A stretch of DNA of 64,000 nucleotides from Acanthosepion lycidas (GCA_963932145.1 OZ010613.1:40186581-40250580), one strand, 5' to 3'. Shown: positions 52,153 to 64,000, counted from the stretch's first letter. The notes: generated by a model from the sequence alone, not told the origin. Translations and numbers: made by a program.

Positions 52153-52650
52153 CAAAGTATACACTATTTACATTATTCGGACTATTGTCCTCATCTTTGT
52201 CGCCATGTTTATCACCGTTGTATGCTCCGGCCTTCTTCAGGTGGTTGGAAGGTCAAACTGAACCCTTTATTTCGATCACTGGAGTAGACTGTTCTAGTTC
52301 TACGTGCCATGTCTGATGGATGTCAGTTATCTCCTGTTAGTTCCCCTCTCAAAGTTCTCCACTGCCTTAACCAGATATTGAACTCACACTCTTTGGGTCC
52401 TGTCACTGGATCTAACTAACACCTTTATCAACAGTGCCATGTGTCCTTGAGGACACATGGCACTGTGGAACTAGAACAGTCTACCCAGTGAGCGAAATAA
52501 AGGGTTCAGTTCGATATTCCAACCATCTGACGAAGACCGAAGCTTACAACAGCCGAAACATTGTGATAAACATGGCAACAAAGATTAGGACAATTAGTCC
52601 AAATAACGTAGATGGTGTACATAACACCTCACCTCAGAAATATAGAGAAA
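52153..52650. mobile_element. SINE family A inverted (head-to-head) dimer, second example
   Basis: Minus-strand copy about 52153-52449, plus-strand copy about 52450-52650, with the same junction palindrome CATGTGTCCTTGAGGACACATG as the 49.6-kb dimer. The plus arm here goes directly from TGGCAC to ggaactagaacagtctac, so its internal deletion differs from the other dimer. No clear target duplication. Confidence 0.82.
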
Positions 52651-52839
52651 TAAAATATAATAGAAGCTTACCTCTGTGAAAAACTGGCAAGGATTTGTCA
52701 GTGTTGTGTATCATTTAGAGTTGTTTATATTCTGCACTTTGCTTTCATTTGCATCCTTTTTTTTCTCTCATGACCCACAGTTTGAAAAAAACCTGCTCTA
52801 TAGCATAGTGGATGACTTCAGGACTTGTGCTATTACATA

Positions 52840-52945
52840 TATTAATCATTTCATCCCAAGCAAGGCAAATAAAGCCACTAAGATATACGAGGTTACTAAG
52901 TGTGAAAAAATAAGAGAAGAACATTACTAACAGAATAAAAGAATA
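52840..52945 (-). mobile_element. LINE 3' tail remnant
   Basis: The reverse complement gives tgttcttctcttattttttcacacttagtaacctcgtatatcttagtggctttatttgccttgcttgggatgaaatgatt. This is the same tail as the LINE ends at 6.0 and 26.8 kb. Confidence 0.65.
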
Positions 52946-54612
52946 ATTTATATTGCATTTATATTTATAATATATATATATATATTTATAATATCTCTAC
53001 TACAGAGAACAGCATAGTGGGACTCTTGCAACATTCTGAACTGCCTGCAGTCATCGCAAGAGTTTTCTAGAAATGCACAGTCAATCCAAATCAAGGTTGA
53101 AAACGGAAAACTTGGTTCTCAGTTGTTTCTGTTTTATAGCCAGTGGATAAAGTCTTTGAAGTCAGGTTTTCTAAGTGATACCCACCTGACTGAAGAGGAA
53201 GAAAAGAAATGAAAAAAAGCATTTGGGGTCAAGCGACAACAAACCGGATATTGATGACTTTCGATTGCACGTCAACATGAAGTCTGATCAAGGAAGTCAG
53301 TTCTGGTCTATCCTTGGCAGAGAACAAATGCCATTTGTTCACACTACCAGCCACATGTTGAGAGTTGGTACGAGGAAAGAGCTAAGCTGTTAGACTGACA
53401 TGCCAGGAGTTGTACCCACTCATCCATCCAGACAGAGCAATCAAAACAGGGTTCAAGTGCTCATTTCAAAACATAGCATTTGTTTTCATCTTTCATTACC
53501 TTGTGAAAGTAGAGTAAATGAATGAAAACTTTCAGGACCAAGCACCACTTGGCCGGAATTTTGTAAATTTTTGGCCACAGGCTTATAAAAGCAGAGTCGC
53601 AGTTAGGAATGTTCAGTTTTTTAGCCAGTTGGGTTGCAGGCCATTAATTGGTGGAGATGTAGAAAGGCATAGTCAAAAAGCCAAACATTAATGGGCAGTG
53701 TGGAGGGGGGGTGAAAATTAGCAGTCAGAATGTTAAAGCAAGAGTGATATAGAGTAAGAGTTCTCATTATCCAAAGGGAAGACAGAAGTCGCAAAGATGT
53801 CACAAATGTTGCTTCCAGACAATATTCAGGTTTTCATTTCACCTTTTGTGAACGTACATCAGGCTTTTCCCAGTTTTTGCACCTACTGTAATCAAAACAA
53901 TGTGCGTGGGCTTGTCCAATCAGCAAAAGACAAAGAACGGGAGGGGCTGGAAGGATACATTTACACTAATGGACAGTACTAATGGAATTCTTAACTCCAA
54001 TAATTTTCCTCCTCACTAATTGGCCTTGTGTCAGACCAAGCTAAACTTTGAAAATATTTGTATGCACCCAACAATCATCTTGGTCAGACTGAAATCTCAG
54101 GCTTCCTTGTGGCTTCGTACCAATCACAAATCTAGATTAATTACATCCGCAACAAAAACAGACAAAGTTTTGGAATCACTTTTTTGTTCTTTTTAATCAT
54201 GTCTAAAAAGATTTTAATGTTTTTAAGTACATTTTTGCAAATGCTGATAGCATCTTGCTAAACAGCATGAATAAAGTTAAGCAATAACCACAGGAGACAG
54301 ATAGAAAGGGAGGGAAAACAACAACAACAAAACAACCCAATAAAGAGTAGATAAGTCCCAAAAAAAAAAGAAAAAAAAAAAAAGGGGGTCAATGTTCAAA
54401 TGTTATCATTACATAATGAATTTTGAAGCAGAAAGTTTTTTCCAATAATCAATGACAATTAGCAATGAGATGATGCTATCTGTACATGCACTAAAATGTA
54501 AACAAACAATAGAGTACACTGGTGTTATTTGGTGGATTTACAATGGACATTTTCCAGCCAGTTAATATTGAAAAAGACAAAAAAATAACAATAAAAATGC
54601 TAATTTAAAAAC

Positions 54613-54616
<4 letters not shown>

Positions 54617-54673
<57 letters not shown>
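54617..54673. repeat. (TA)n microsatellite
   Basis: About 28 TA units in otherwise unique AT-rich sequence. Confidence 0.94.
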
Positions 54674-54678
<5 letters not shown>

Positions 54679-55625
54679 CAAGTGTATTATACCCAACAAA
54701 AAAAAAACAAATTGCTAAAATTAAACATTTAATGGTGAGCAGATTCTTGTAAAGAAAGTGCTCAATTAGCAGAAATAGAGCAACAATAGCCAAAAAGTTA
54801 AAAAAAAAAGAAAAAAAAAAAAAAGTGTCTTAAGTCTTTTGAACTATCCCCTAGTTTGACACAAATATGTTTGAAGAGCATACTGAGGTATCAAACTGAG
54901 GTAATATTCACACGTGTGTGTGTGTGTGTGTGTCTAAAAAATTACTGGATTTAGTCTTAATCCAATATGTTTATTACTCCAAACATTATTTTTAATGGAT
55001 ATCCATGTTTGAGTAGATTACGCTTCGTCCCCACCCCCACCAAATGTCCATTAGCCTGCACACTTGACAAAAACTTAATAAAATCTGCTCTCTTTTGTTG
55101 TAGAAACCACTATCTGATCTGGCATGCCTTGGCCACTTAGCCCATATCTAATACATATCGGATCAGACAATGGATTCTTCTAGAAAGTGGGACACATGTT
55201 CAAACCCTGCTGCAACACATTTTCTTTAATAAGTGTGCTATGTATAGACACAATACACATGGTTTATAAAAAAAAAAAAAAAAAAAAAAAAAAGAGGCAT
55301 CTAATTAAATAGAGTTATCCACGAAAAATAATGTCTGAAGTAGTGTGTGTGTCTCAGTATTATATAAAATCCAAACAAAAGCCTAATAAATCAAAGTGGA
55401 AAAACGTTTTGTTAAAATAACAGCTTCAGAGTAAAAGCCACACAATTTTATTCTTTCATTTTGACCAATGGTTGCCAGCCTAGTGGAAGAAAAACATTAA
55501 TTTAATACTGAAGTACACGCACACACACAGATTTCTTTCATTCTATCCTGAGGAAGACTATCTAGCAATGGCAAAACACATATTCAACAAAATAGTTTTC
55601 TACTTTAAAAATAAATAACAATGAA

Positions 55626-55630
<5 letters not shown>

Positions 55631-55677
<47 letters not shown>
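55631..55677. repeat. (TA)n microsatellite
   Basis: About 23 TA units. It is followed at 55679-55800 by a GC-richer stretch (gttttcaggtgcagaagcctgactg...) that I do not recognise. Confidence 0.94.
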
Positions 55678-55681
<4 letters not shown>

Positions 55682-55940
55682 ATTTTCAGGTGCAGAAGCC
55701 TGACTGACTACAACTACATGGCAGTCATGCATTCCTCAGGCATTCAGTGAACTGGGCCTTTTATTCCCGCCTTTGAATAACCCAAGATGTCCCAGTAAGG
55801 TTAGTTGGTAAATACATATATAATATACTCAACAATCAAAAAGAGGGAATGCCCAAATGGCAAAGAATGGGACAGCGGTAAAAAAAAAAAAAAATGACTG
55901 AAATTGGCAGTCTGGGGGGGATCACCAGAATATATTTAAC

Positions 55941-55950
<10 letters not shown>

Positions 55951-55987
<37 letters not shown>
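55951..55987. repeat. Poly-A tract, about 37 nt
   Basis: Pure A run, one of several in this region (also 55268-55293, 57021-57052, 59440-59467, 60698-60715). They are probably retroposon tails, but no attached body was recognised here. Confidence 0.92.
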
Positions 55988-55990
<3 letters not shown>

Positions 55991-56212
55991 AACCATTAAA
56001 TTGCTTGAGAATAACGAGTTTAAGACAAGGATATTTTTATAAATGATGTACTCAATCTTTCAATCTTGAAAAACTGAGCATTAATAGTGAATAGATAAAT
56101 AAAAAAATTCAAACACAGATCTACTTATCAGTTAAAGGTAAATCTATTTAAGAGATTTTTCCTAACCTGATGGACAGATCTGTGCCATTGAAATTAAGTC
56201 GGATATTAAACA

Positions 56213-56255
<43 letters not shown>

Positions 56256-57018
56256 CCAATAATTTGCTATCCCCCTCATGTAATGATGATGGTTCTTTTC
56301 AACGAACAGCAAGTGTAAAAGTGATTTTATTTTTTTTCTTCTGATAAGTAAGAGGTTGCACAGGTTCAGACTCACCCTCTTGACATTCTTTCCCGCAGCT
56401 AGCAGTGGTCCAGGACATGTTACTGCAAGTTCAGATGCCTTGAATGTCTAGGCCAAGCTTCAATGCAAGAAATGCTTTACTTACAATTTGCAGTATGTGT
56501 ACACTATACTCTGAGTTTTCTTTCTCTTAAACTGACTGCCATCCAAGGCTAGAAAGCTCAGTCTGCCCTGCTATTTAGACCATATTAAAAAAAATATCAA
56601 AATTACTTTAAAAAAATAAAATTGAAAAAAATTTAAATCAAAATTAAAAAGTATATAATTTAAGCTTAAAATAAATTTTTAAATATTAAAAAAGTAAGAA
56701 CATTAATTAATTATAAAAATGTAAACACATGTCTGGCAAATTTTGCAAACACTGGATTGCTAACAAACAGTAAATTTGCTTTTGCCTTTTTACTGTGGAA
56801 CTTTCATTTAGTCCGACCCCAAAAGACCATGTGTAAACGAAAACAAAATAACATCAGTATGTGATCCATAAAGATGGCAAATAATTGTGGTTAATACCAT
56901 CTTAAAACAATTTCTGTTGAAAAGACATGGGTTACATGGATGGAGCCAAAATTCACGTCATTACTACCTGTATCAAGAATCTCTACAGAGCTAAACACAC
57001 AATGTAGCAATCCCAGAA

Positions 57019-57056
<38 letters not shown>

Positions 57057-57058
57057 TG

Positions 57059-57206
<148 letters not shown>

Positions 57207-57784
57207 AGAAATAATTTTTCAAAATTAAAGAAATAAATAAAAAAAAATTAAATTAATTTCTTTCAGATTTGAATTTGGTCATAATGTATTACAGGTTTAC
57301 CATTAATGTGCTAAGCTGTCTTCTAATACATAATATTCTCACCTTTAAAAACCTTCATTCATTAATTGCTGTTTCCACCTGTAGCAGATTACAAACTAAT
57401 GGCTTATTTCCCTGCTGTATATTATGACCTTGAGAAACCTGATACAGTGTCTGCCACTCAATTATGTTATCCCTCCATCTCTATTTTTGTTATCCTCTGC
57501 TTCTTTCTCTAGGCACCATACCCTCAAGACACGATTTAGCAAGCCCTGAAAATGACCTTTAATGTATTCAAAGATTTTCAGGGATTTGCTGCAGATAGTA
57601 ACAAAGATTGGAGGAAACTTGATTACATTTTTAACTGATCATTTTCCCTAGGTCTATCAGCTCGTTATCTGTGATGATGCACATCATATGGTTTTTGGAA
57701 TGTTTCAATTTGAGTGTGAAGTTTTTCAGTTCATGTCACACAAATGAAAGAATGTACATCATGTATATCTTTGTTTTAGCGTGG

Positions 57785-57945
57785 ATTGGTACTCTTGTTG
57801 ATTTGTATACCTTTGTTTTTCAAAAGCAACCCATCCAAGACTTATTCAGTGTTTTAGTGCAACTTCTTGGTCACTTTTGCAAGATAGATTTTGACCAAGA
57901 TAAGCAAAAATCAGAAACAAATTTGGTTCCATTTATTTGAATGTT
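57785..57945 (+). repeat. Diverged direct repeat, first copy
   Basis: ttgttgatttgtatacctttg...caaaagcaacccatccaagacttattcagtg...aacttcttggtcacttttgcaagatagattttgaccaagataagcaaaa matches 58622-58785 at roughly 75-80% by eye. The + frame here is open for about 89 codons, but the second copy is not, and I recognise no protein. Confidence 0.6.
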
Positions 57946-58312
57946 AAAGTATAAAAATGGAAATATAGGAAAAAAGCAGAAAGAGTAGCACAAATCACCC
58001 TCCCCACCCACAGGCAAAATGGAAAAGTTCTACAGAATGCTGGAAAATGGAAACATTTTTCTCAATTAAAATTCTTGTAAGTTTTCATTAAATATTCAGC
58101 ATTATCCAAACTTCTTAAAATTAGTTTGAGTGAGGCTTCATCCACCAGCATGAAATCATTCTTCAGAAATGACAGACGTTTGATAATTATAATTGCTTTC
58201 TTGAATTGAAACTAGAATACTGGTTTTCAATTTTTACAGCATAAGGAAAAAAAGCAAATTAAAAGCTATACACTTCCACTTAAATAACTAATTGCTTAAT
58301 TCTCATTCCATG

Positions 58313-58590
58313 ATATATGCTTAGGCAATCATGTATCTTTTGATACATGACTGACAAGGCAGATTTTTTCCCACAGTAGGTTGGCATTTCTTTCTGCAGT
58401 AGACCAGTTGCCAAGGCTATAGAACCCGGTCTGTCCTGCTATTTACCCATAGCTAGGAGGAGAAGAGGATTCATACTTTTCCCAAGGGTATTAGCACATA
58501 AGTTAATGTAATGGATTCAACTGGAGTTTGAGCTCGGCTCTCAGATTCCTCAATCCGAGCTGCTATCCATTACTCCAGCGTACCTCCTTT
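58313..58590 (-). mobile_element. tRNA-derived SINE, family C, copy 2
   Basis: The reverse complement reads ggagtaatggatagcagctc, then gagagccgagctcaaactcc, then the body with aagtatgaatcc, aatagcaggacag and cctactgtggga. Same order as copy 1 at 2.1 kb. A body fragment (ctgccctgctattt) also occurs near 56560. Confidence 0.8.
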
Positions 58591-58621
58591 CTCATCAGGA
58601 AAGCTTAAACAATGATATTTC

Positions 58622-58785
58622 TGTCACTTGTTGATTTTAGCATACCTTTATACTTTTGAAAAGCAGCCCATTCAAGACTTAGTGCTTTACTGAAACTTCT
58701 TGGTCATTCTTGCAAGATAGCTTTAGACCAAGATATGCAAAATCAATTTGATATTATTTCCCCATTTATAAGGATGTGAAATTGC
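58622..58785 (+). repeat. Diverged direct repeat, second copy
   Basis: cttgttgattttagcatacctttatac...aaaagcagcccattcaagacttagtgc...aacttcttggtcattcttgcaagatagctttagaccaagatatgcaaaa. Counterpart of 57785-57945, with SINE family C (58313-58590) lying between the two. Confidence 0.6.
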
Positions 58786-59436
58786 AGCTGCGTTTTATCT
58801 TGCCATTAAAACAGTTGTCTTGAGATTTAATTCAAGGACACTTTCTTTTGTATCATGGAAAAGACGGTTCAAAAGTACTTAAACTTTATTTACATTGCCT
58901 TTTTGTCAATCATTATCTGCATATGATAGACTTGAAATTATTTGACTCCCAATAGAGAAACTGCTTTCACAACTCTTATTTAGTTTTGAACCTTACAGCC
59001 GACAATGCAACACAACAGGGAGAGGCTGATATCTTGCCTTGTTTAACACTTTTTTGAATTGAAAGAAACAACTTAAGAACCTAATGGAGACTTAATTCAC
59101 TGCTGCTACTATTAAAGTCAAAACAACTGCTCATGTTAAGCTGAAAAAATGACAACCTGAGAAAAAAGAAAAAAAAATTCTTTTTCAACAAATTGCTTTG
59201 AAGCACCTTACCATTCCAGGGCTGGTATGTACTACTCCTGAATACTCTGACAAGGGGCTTGTGGGGGCACAAACATTTTCTTTTTTCTACCTACATTTAT
59301 ATATTTTACAAATTAAACTAAGCACAACTGACTATTAAAGGATGAAAAATCTTTGTTGATTTTGACATCATTCTGGGGCCCCTTTTTTTTTTTTGTCCAA
59401 ATCTGATTTTTTTTCTTTTTTTTGCTCATGCTGTCT

Positions 59437-59469
<33 letters not shown>

Positions 59470-60354
59470 ACTATTTTTTTTATCCATAATGTTGAATGTG
59501 TTAAAATTACTCAAGAAAAATCTCATGATGATGTTAAAAATTGCTGCAAAAAATTTGATTTATTACAAGATGGAATGATTTATGACAGGTCTCTAATTTG
59601 TATTTAGATACATTTCAATTTTTCTACTTGAATTGTTCATCCATATTACATATGATCCATTATTGTACATAATTAGGTTACAATAAAATTTGCATTTTAT
59701 ATGAATACTACCTTATGAAAATTGAGATGAGCAGAGGAGGGGCTCGTATTATAGATTTGGGGTGGGGGGTATCATAGATTCGAGAATATTGCACCAGCCC
59801 TGCATCCACCCTTCAATAAACACCACTGACTATATTTTTAGTGTTTGTTTACATGTTGAAGACATGTACATCATTGGCACAAAGAAATGATTTTCAAATC
59901 AATATGAAATCACAAGTCCAAATATAAAACGTTCAAATATTGATGGATCACTTGACAACATTTTCAAAATGGCAACGTTTTGATGAGGGTTAAGTTCAGT
60001 GACTATGCTGCCATAAAATGTTCTGTTTGGTAGCTGGCATTTTCTTGCACCAATATATATTATGCATCTACCTTCAAATAGATAATTAACTGAAATAGAA
60101 CATTTTCAAAAAGAAATTGTATTTTTAAATATAATTTTATGTCAGTCCAGCAGAAGGTCAATGGTGGTAGGGAAAAATTACAGCAATAAGACTGTAGTGT
60201 ACTAATCTTGTAAAAAGAAAGAGCTTACCAATTTTGAAAGGGGACATTCAAAATCAAGGATTTGACAGGAGCTTAAACAACAACCAATTATAGCAATGGC
60301 AAATATGTATTATATAACACATCAAACAAGAATGTGTGTGTGAGAGCAGGGAGA

Positions 60355-60393
<39 letters not shown>

Positions 60394-61039
60394 GAAAAAA
60401 AAAAAATCAATGAGGTTATCTAAGATTTTTTTTTTTTACAAAAATTTTATAGGATAGAAGGAAAAGAAAAAAAAAGGGAGAGGAAAAAGTCAAACTAAAG
60501 CCAAAGATATTTTTTTTTTTTTTTTTTTACAATTTGAATTTTTTTTTTTACAATTTCCCAATAACAACAACAATTTGGAATGATAAAGAGTAAAATAGTA
60601 GATAAAAAAATCTACCGTGGCCACCTGACACTGGGTAGAAACACACATGTAATGACAGAAAAATACAATTGTACAAATAAAAAAATAACAATGAAAAAAA
60701 AAAAAAAAAAAAAAATTATTTCACTCAAAATCTTTTCTTTGTCGTCTCATAGACTGGATTTCCTAATTCTGAAAATGCCCTACCCCCCCATCTTAATTTT
60801 TAAATCAAAATGCCCACCCAGTGGGTTCTCTAATTTTCTCCATTTATATGCTTGATCAATATTACATTCCTTATCCAGCCCCCCACCCACAAATTAAAGC
60901 GACATTCACTTGGTAGAAGAGGAAAATGACACTAATGAAAACTTAGCTACCAAATTAACAAAGATAATCATGAGTCATCTTTAAATCCTGTTCTACTTAA
61001 TAAATTTCAAAGAACTTTCATTTGCTGATTTATTTTTAA
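58786..61039. other. Intergenic, no gene seen
   Basis: A/T-rich with homopolymers at 59440-59467 and 60509-60529 and (TA)n at 60357-60389. Short frames here contain poly-Lys from A runs and are not credible. Confidence 0.5.
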
Positions 61040-61420
61040 GTTTTTAATTGTCCCATTATTTATATTCAGACTAATGTCCCAATTTTTGTTGTTATCACAA
61101 TGCTTCGGCTGTTGTGCCCTCTGGCCTTCATCAGGTGTCTATCACAGTGGTTAACCATCAGGGAATTTCAAACTGAATCCTTTTCAGTGATAAATTGTTC
61201 TTGTTCCACTGTCCATGTGTAGGGAGATCTTGTCTTGTTCTTATTTAGTATTGATCACTTATTGCTTGCTGTCTTCAGTGAGTAACTCCGTACTACCTGG
61301 CGCAGGGGTTGAACTCATTTACCAGAGAGCACCGTGGCCTAAACACTGTGATAATAACAAAGATGAGGACATTAGTCTGAATGTAAATAATGATAACTCC
61401 CCATCCCAGAAACTCGGACA
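61040..61420. mobile_element. Diverged SINE family A-like inverted copy
   Basis: Contains 'attcagactaatgtcccaatttttg', 'ggccttcatcaggtg' and 'cttgttccactgtccatgtg' in minus orientation. A plus-orientation tail follows, 'aacaaagatgaggacattagtctgaatgtaaataatg' (61359-61393). It repeats the inverted arrangement in a related but distinct subfamily. A shorter relative of this tail is at 24575-24620. Confidence 0.6.
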
Positions 61421-61895
61421 GAAATTGTCCCAATATTACATTACATTCAACATACTTGTAATATAGATAGAAGGCCAAGCACCAAGAGTATAACTCAGGG
61501 TTTCAGAGAAATAGAAGAGGCGGGGAGCAGGGTGGGGCATTCGGATCAGTAGCAGACCCTTCCCAGTAGTAATAGGTGTAAATAATTCTCTTTGGTAATG
61601 GGAATTTAATTCAATACCACAAAATTATTATTAGAACGTTCTTTCATAGATACAGTTAAAATATTTCATTAACATCTTGTCATATTCCATGCTAATAGGA
61701 ATATATACACGAAAAACACAGTGGATAAAATAAGTAAAGGTTTATTGTACAAAAACAGTACAATAAGAATAAAGGTAACAGTTATGCACAAGGTCATCGC
61801 AAGTCAATCCAGTAGCGAGTGCTACTATTGGAAGGTTTGTAGTTCTCGCGTAAGTCTGAGTCGTACTCAACAGATCCTAGCTAGTTGATATTTAC
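61421..61895. other. Unidentified, possibly LTR-like stretch
   Basis: 61690-61890 has a run of regulatory-looking sequence: the minus-strand AATAAA in ttgtacaataaacctttac (61738-61756) near GC-richer sequence tcgtactcaacag. No paired ends were found, so no element is claimed. Confidence 0.25.
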
Positions 61896-62330
61896 CAGCC
61901 TCCCCACAAGGTAAGATGTGGCACAAGGCTGAGTTTAATGTGAGGTAATCCGAGCCCGTAGGATCGGCCAAAAATTCCCCATAGACCCTATATAAAATGG
62001 GGTCGGGTAGTTGTTTCCAGAGACGAGACTCTGCCCTTCAACATAGCCTCATCTAGGGATCCTCTCTGTCCGGAGGCAGAGAGTTCAACCAGCACAGCTG
62101 GAAAAATCCCAGCTAGTATATTTAGCCACCCCCTGCCCCACGAGGGTTGCATGCGGCACAAGGTCGGTTTAATGTGGGTTCTCTGAACCCATAGGCTCGG
62201 CCAAAAATATTCCCTTCCATGAACAGGTTCAGGGGCAGTCTACCTCCTTGAACGAGACTGCCCTTGGCGGAGCCTCGTCCGGGTTCCTCTCTGCCCAAAA
62301 GAAGAGAGTTCAACTGTTTAGCTGGAACAG
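61896..62330 (+). mobile_element. Tandem pair of SINE family D copies
   Basis: Two head-to-tail copies, about 61896-62105 and 62115-62330, separated by ttagccaccccctgcccc. Both contain the sequence gcggcacaaggt/ctg, ggctcggccaaaaat, gagac...tgcccttc and cctctctg. The copies differ enough to be separate insertions or an old duplication. Confidence 0.78.
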
Positions 62331-63010
62331 GTTGCAGCTAGAAAAGATCCCAGCTGGTCTCTGTAGTCCATTGACTTACAGATACTTATAGGTAGTTACT
62401 ACCTATAATGTAGTCACTCATGGGGGTGACAGGTTATTCCATTACATCATATCTATAGACACACAGGCTATCTTCATTCTTTTTCTTGAAAACCTTACAA
62501 AGGCTTTCTTTAAAAAAAAACAAAAAAAACACTGAGGCCAACACTAAGTTCAAGCAATAGGTTAAAGTACTGCAAAAGAAAAAAATTATATATCAAGAAC
62601 AATTTTAGGAAGATCTATGACAAAGTCAGAAGAGTTTTTGCCATCAGACTAAAACATCACTACAGTGATGTTGATGTAACTACATTCACAAAAGATGCGG
62701 TGCTGAAATTTTTAAATTTATTTTTTTTTATAGTCTAGCTGATCTCATTTTTTATTTTTTTTTAAAAACAAAATCACTTATGTTATTAAATATCCTACAC
62801 AGTGACAATGGGAGATCTGTCAACAAAGGTAAAATGTTGTAGGAACCTGAACACAAAACACTTTCTATACATTTTTATCTGAATAAATTGCTTTCTCTTT
62901 TAATTAGAGCAGTATTTTATGATCAAACTCATTACATTGAGCAACTAATGCATTGTGTTGTATTGTAAAAATTGCTTTTGTATTCATATAATCTTGTGTG
63001 TGTAAATATA

Positions 63011-63104
63011 TAGAAAAATAGGAAAGAACCGTTAGGTTAATAATCCAGGGTTCTTTAGTATTTTTGTTTTTATTTTTAAAAAACAGTGCTTGATACACAA
63101 GTAG
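63011..63104 (+). repeat. Interspersed repeat H, copy 2
   Basis: Matches 10808-10935 as described there. After the shared block the copies continue with similar gacaggttccatacagaagtatagct/cagtgcttgatacacaagtagagcct. It abuts the 63.1-63.66 kb palindrome. Confidence 0.65.
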
Positions 63105-63660
63105 AGCCTATATTATAATTATTTTTTTAAAAATATGATTCCATAACTACAAAAGAGTTCTCATGTTTCAAAAACAGAAGCTAAACACTTCAATTCAATT
63201 ATAGAAATTAAATTAAAAGTACCTAGTTCTGTTTCATCCTCAAGCAAATTTTGGAATAACTAATTTTGAAATTTACGGAGCTTTATATGCATATACATTC
63301 ATAATATTAATTTCTATGGATATGCAGAAAACCAATCATTTTAATAAGGGGCAGTAGGGTATTCATTTTCACTGACAACTATTGTATCAACATATTAGTT
63401 ACTTTTGATTCAATAGTTGTCAGTGAAAATGAATACCCTACCATCCTTATTAAGATGATTGGTTTTCTCCATATCCATAGAAATGAATATTACAAATGAA
63501 TATGCATATAAAGCTCTGTAAATTTCAAAATTCGCTTGAAGATGAAACAGAACTGGGTACTTTTAATTTAATTTCTATAATTGAAGTTTTAGCTTCTGTT
63601 TTTGAAACATGAGAACTATTATGTAGTGATGGAATCATTTTTAAAATTATATATTCCTCA
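63105..63660. repeat. Long palindrome/foldback, arms about 255-270 bp
   Basis: Left arm about 63122-63390, right arm about 63406-63655. The loop is short, around catattagttacttttga. Pairing blocks include ttttcactgacaactattg/caatagttgtcagtgaaaa, ccaatcatttt/aagatgattgg, cctagttctgtttcatcc/gatgaaacagaactgggta and catgtttcaaaaacagaagc/gcttctgtttttgaaacatg. A piece of the arm ('tagcttcc.tttttgaaacatg..tagaactgtgtag') recurs at 8371-8408 and 10646-10685, so it is an interspersed family. Confidence 0.85.
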
Positions 63661-63696
63661 CAGGCAATTAAATTTAAAATAAAATTTTAAAAAATC

Positions 63697-63702
<6 letters not shown>

Positions 63703-63755
<53 letters not shown>

Positions 63756-63757
63756 TA
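63703..63757. repeat. (TG)n-(TA)n microsatellite
   Basis: About 22 TG units followed by a short TA run, directly left of the open frame at 63756-63960. Confidence 0.94.
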
Positions 63758-63962
63758 AGCTGCTTTAGTGATCCCTCCTGTCAAAATTATTTATGGAGTG
63801 GAAGAGAAGTATGACATTTTTGCAGATACTGCCTGGTTGGGTAAGTGCAAGAGAGTGGTACACACAACTGTTTATGTTAACTATTGCGTCCTGCCAAGAA
63901 CTAAATATTTACCAAAATACCGCATGACAACACAGAGAAAACAACATCCAGCAGAAATTTAA
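63758..63962 (+). other. Open frame at window edge, identity unknown
   Basis: Reads 'AALVIPPVKIIYGVEEKYDI', 'FADTAWLGKCKRVVHTTVYV' and on to a stop at about 63962. A donor-like tgg|gtaagtg occurs at 63839-63846, so a small exon ending there is possible. The YGVE... and CKRV... text could also be the end of a decayed LINE RT. No call. Confidence 0.25.
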
Positions 63963-64000
63963 AACTAGTTACAAAATCTGGTTTCTATACTGAATTTTTC

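Noticed and set aside
57671-57940. 89-codon open frame
   Set aside because: Its last 50 codons belong to a non-coding direct repeat whose second copy (58622-58785) is not open, and no protein family is recognisable.
59393-59607. Poly-lysine frames near 59.4 kb and 60.6 kb
   Set aside because: Caused by long A runs; no conserved sequence around them.

Overview
This is a eukaryotic, clearly animal, AT-rich window. It is almost entirely non-coding apart from one split protein-coding gene. I infer a mollusc, most likely a cephalopod such as an octopus. The reasons are small exons separated by kilobase introns, a very high load of tRNA-derived SINEs and long (TA)n tracts, and a mix of palindromic mariner MITEs, Penelope-like and non-LTR fossils. 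The species is an inference, not a reading. There is no operon structure, no CRISPR array, no rRNA operon and no bacterial feature.

The gene: eight GT-AG exons on the + strand between 22004 and 46343 join in frame into a 239-residue alpha/beta hydrolase of the FSH1/OVCA2 serine hydrolase family. It has a GFSQG nucleophile elbow and a complete Ser121-Asp180-His207 triad. Exon 2 is a 23-nt microexon. The introns (about 0.9 to 7.3 kb) hold mariner, piggyBac and hAT MITEs, several SINE families and LINE remnants.

Layout. 1-6 kb: AT-rich DNA, a mariner MITE, an inverted SINE dimer, a tRNA-derived SINE and a 5S rRNA-derived fragment. 6-12.4 kb: pogo-type MITE, inverted copies of a LINE-associated repeat, a young ~1 kb direct duplication, very long (TA)n tracts and a pyrimidine-rich minisatellite. 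12.4-15 kb: mostly unique sequence plus an LTR-like block. 15.1-18.3 kb: a cluster of about eight units of one TIR element. 18.6-19.7 kb: two Penelope-like fossils. 19.9-21.8 kb: a less AT-rich unidentified stretch. 22-46.3 kb: OVCA2. 46.3-64 kb: no convincing gene, but LINE ends, TSD-flanked inverted SINE dimers, poly-A and (TA)n tracts, GC-richer SINEs and a ~0.5 kb foldback.

Nothing here forms a multi-gene system. The most unusual structure is a SINE family that recurs as inverted head-to-head dimers; one dimer is flanked by an 11-bp target-site duplication, as if it moved as one unit. Also notable are the near-perfect hairpins of the mariner MITEs, some inside OVCA2 introns, and the microexon. 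No similarity search was possible, so family names rest on motifs, termini and copies within the window.
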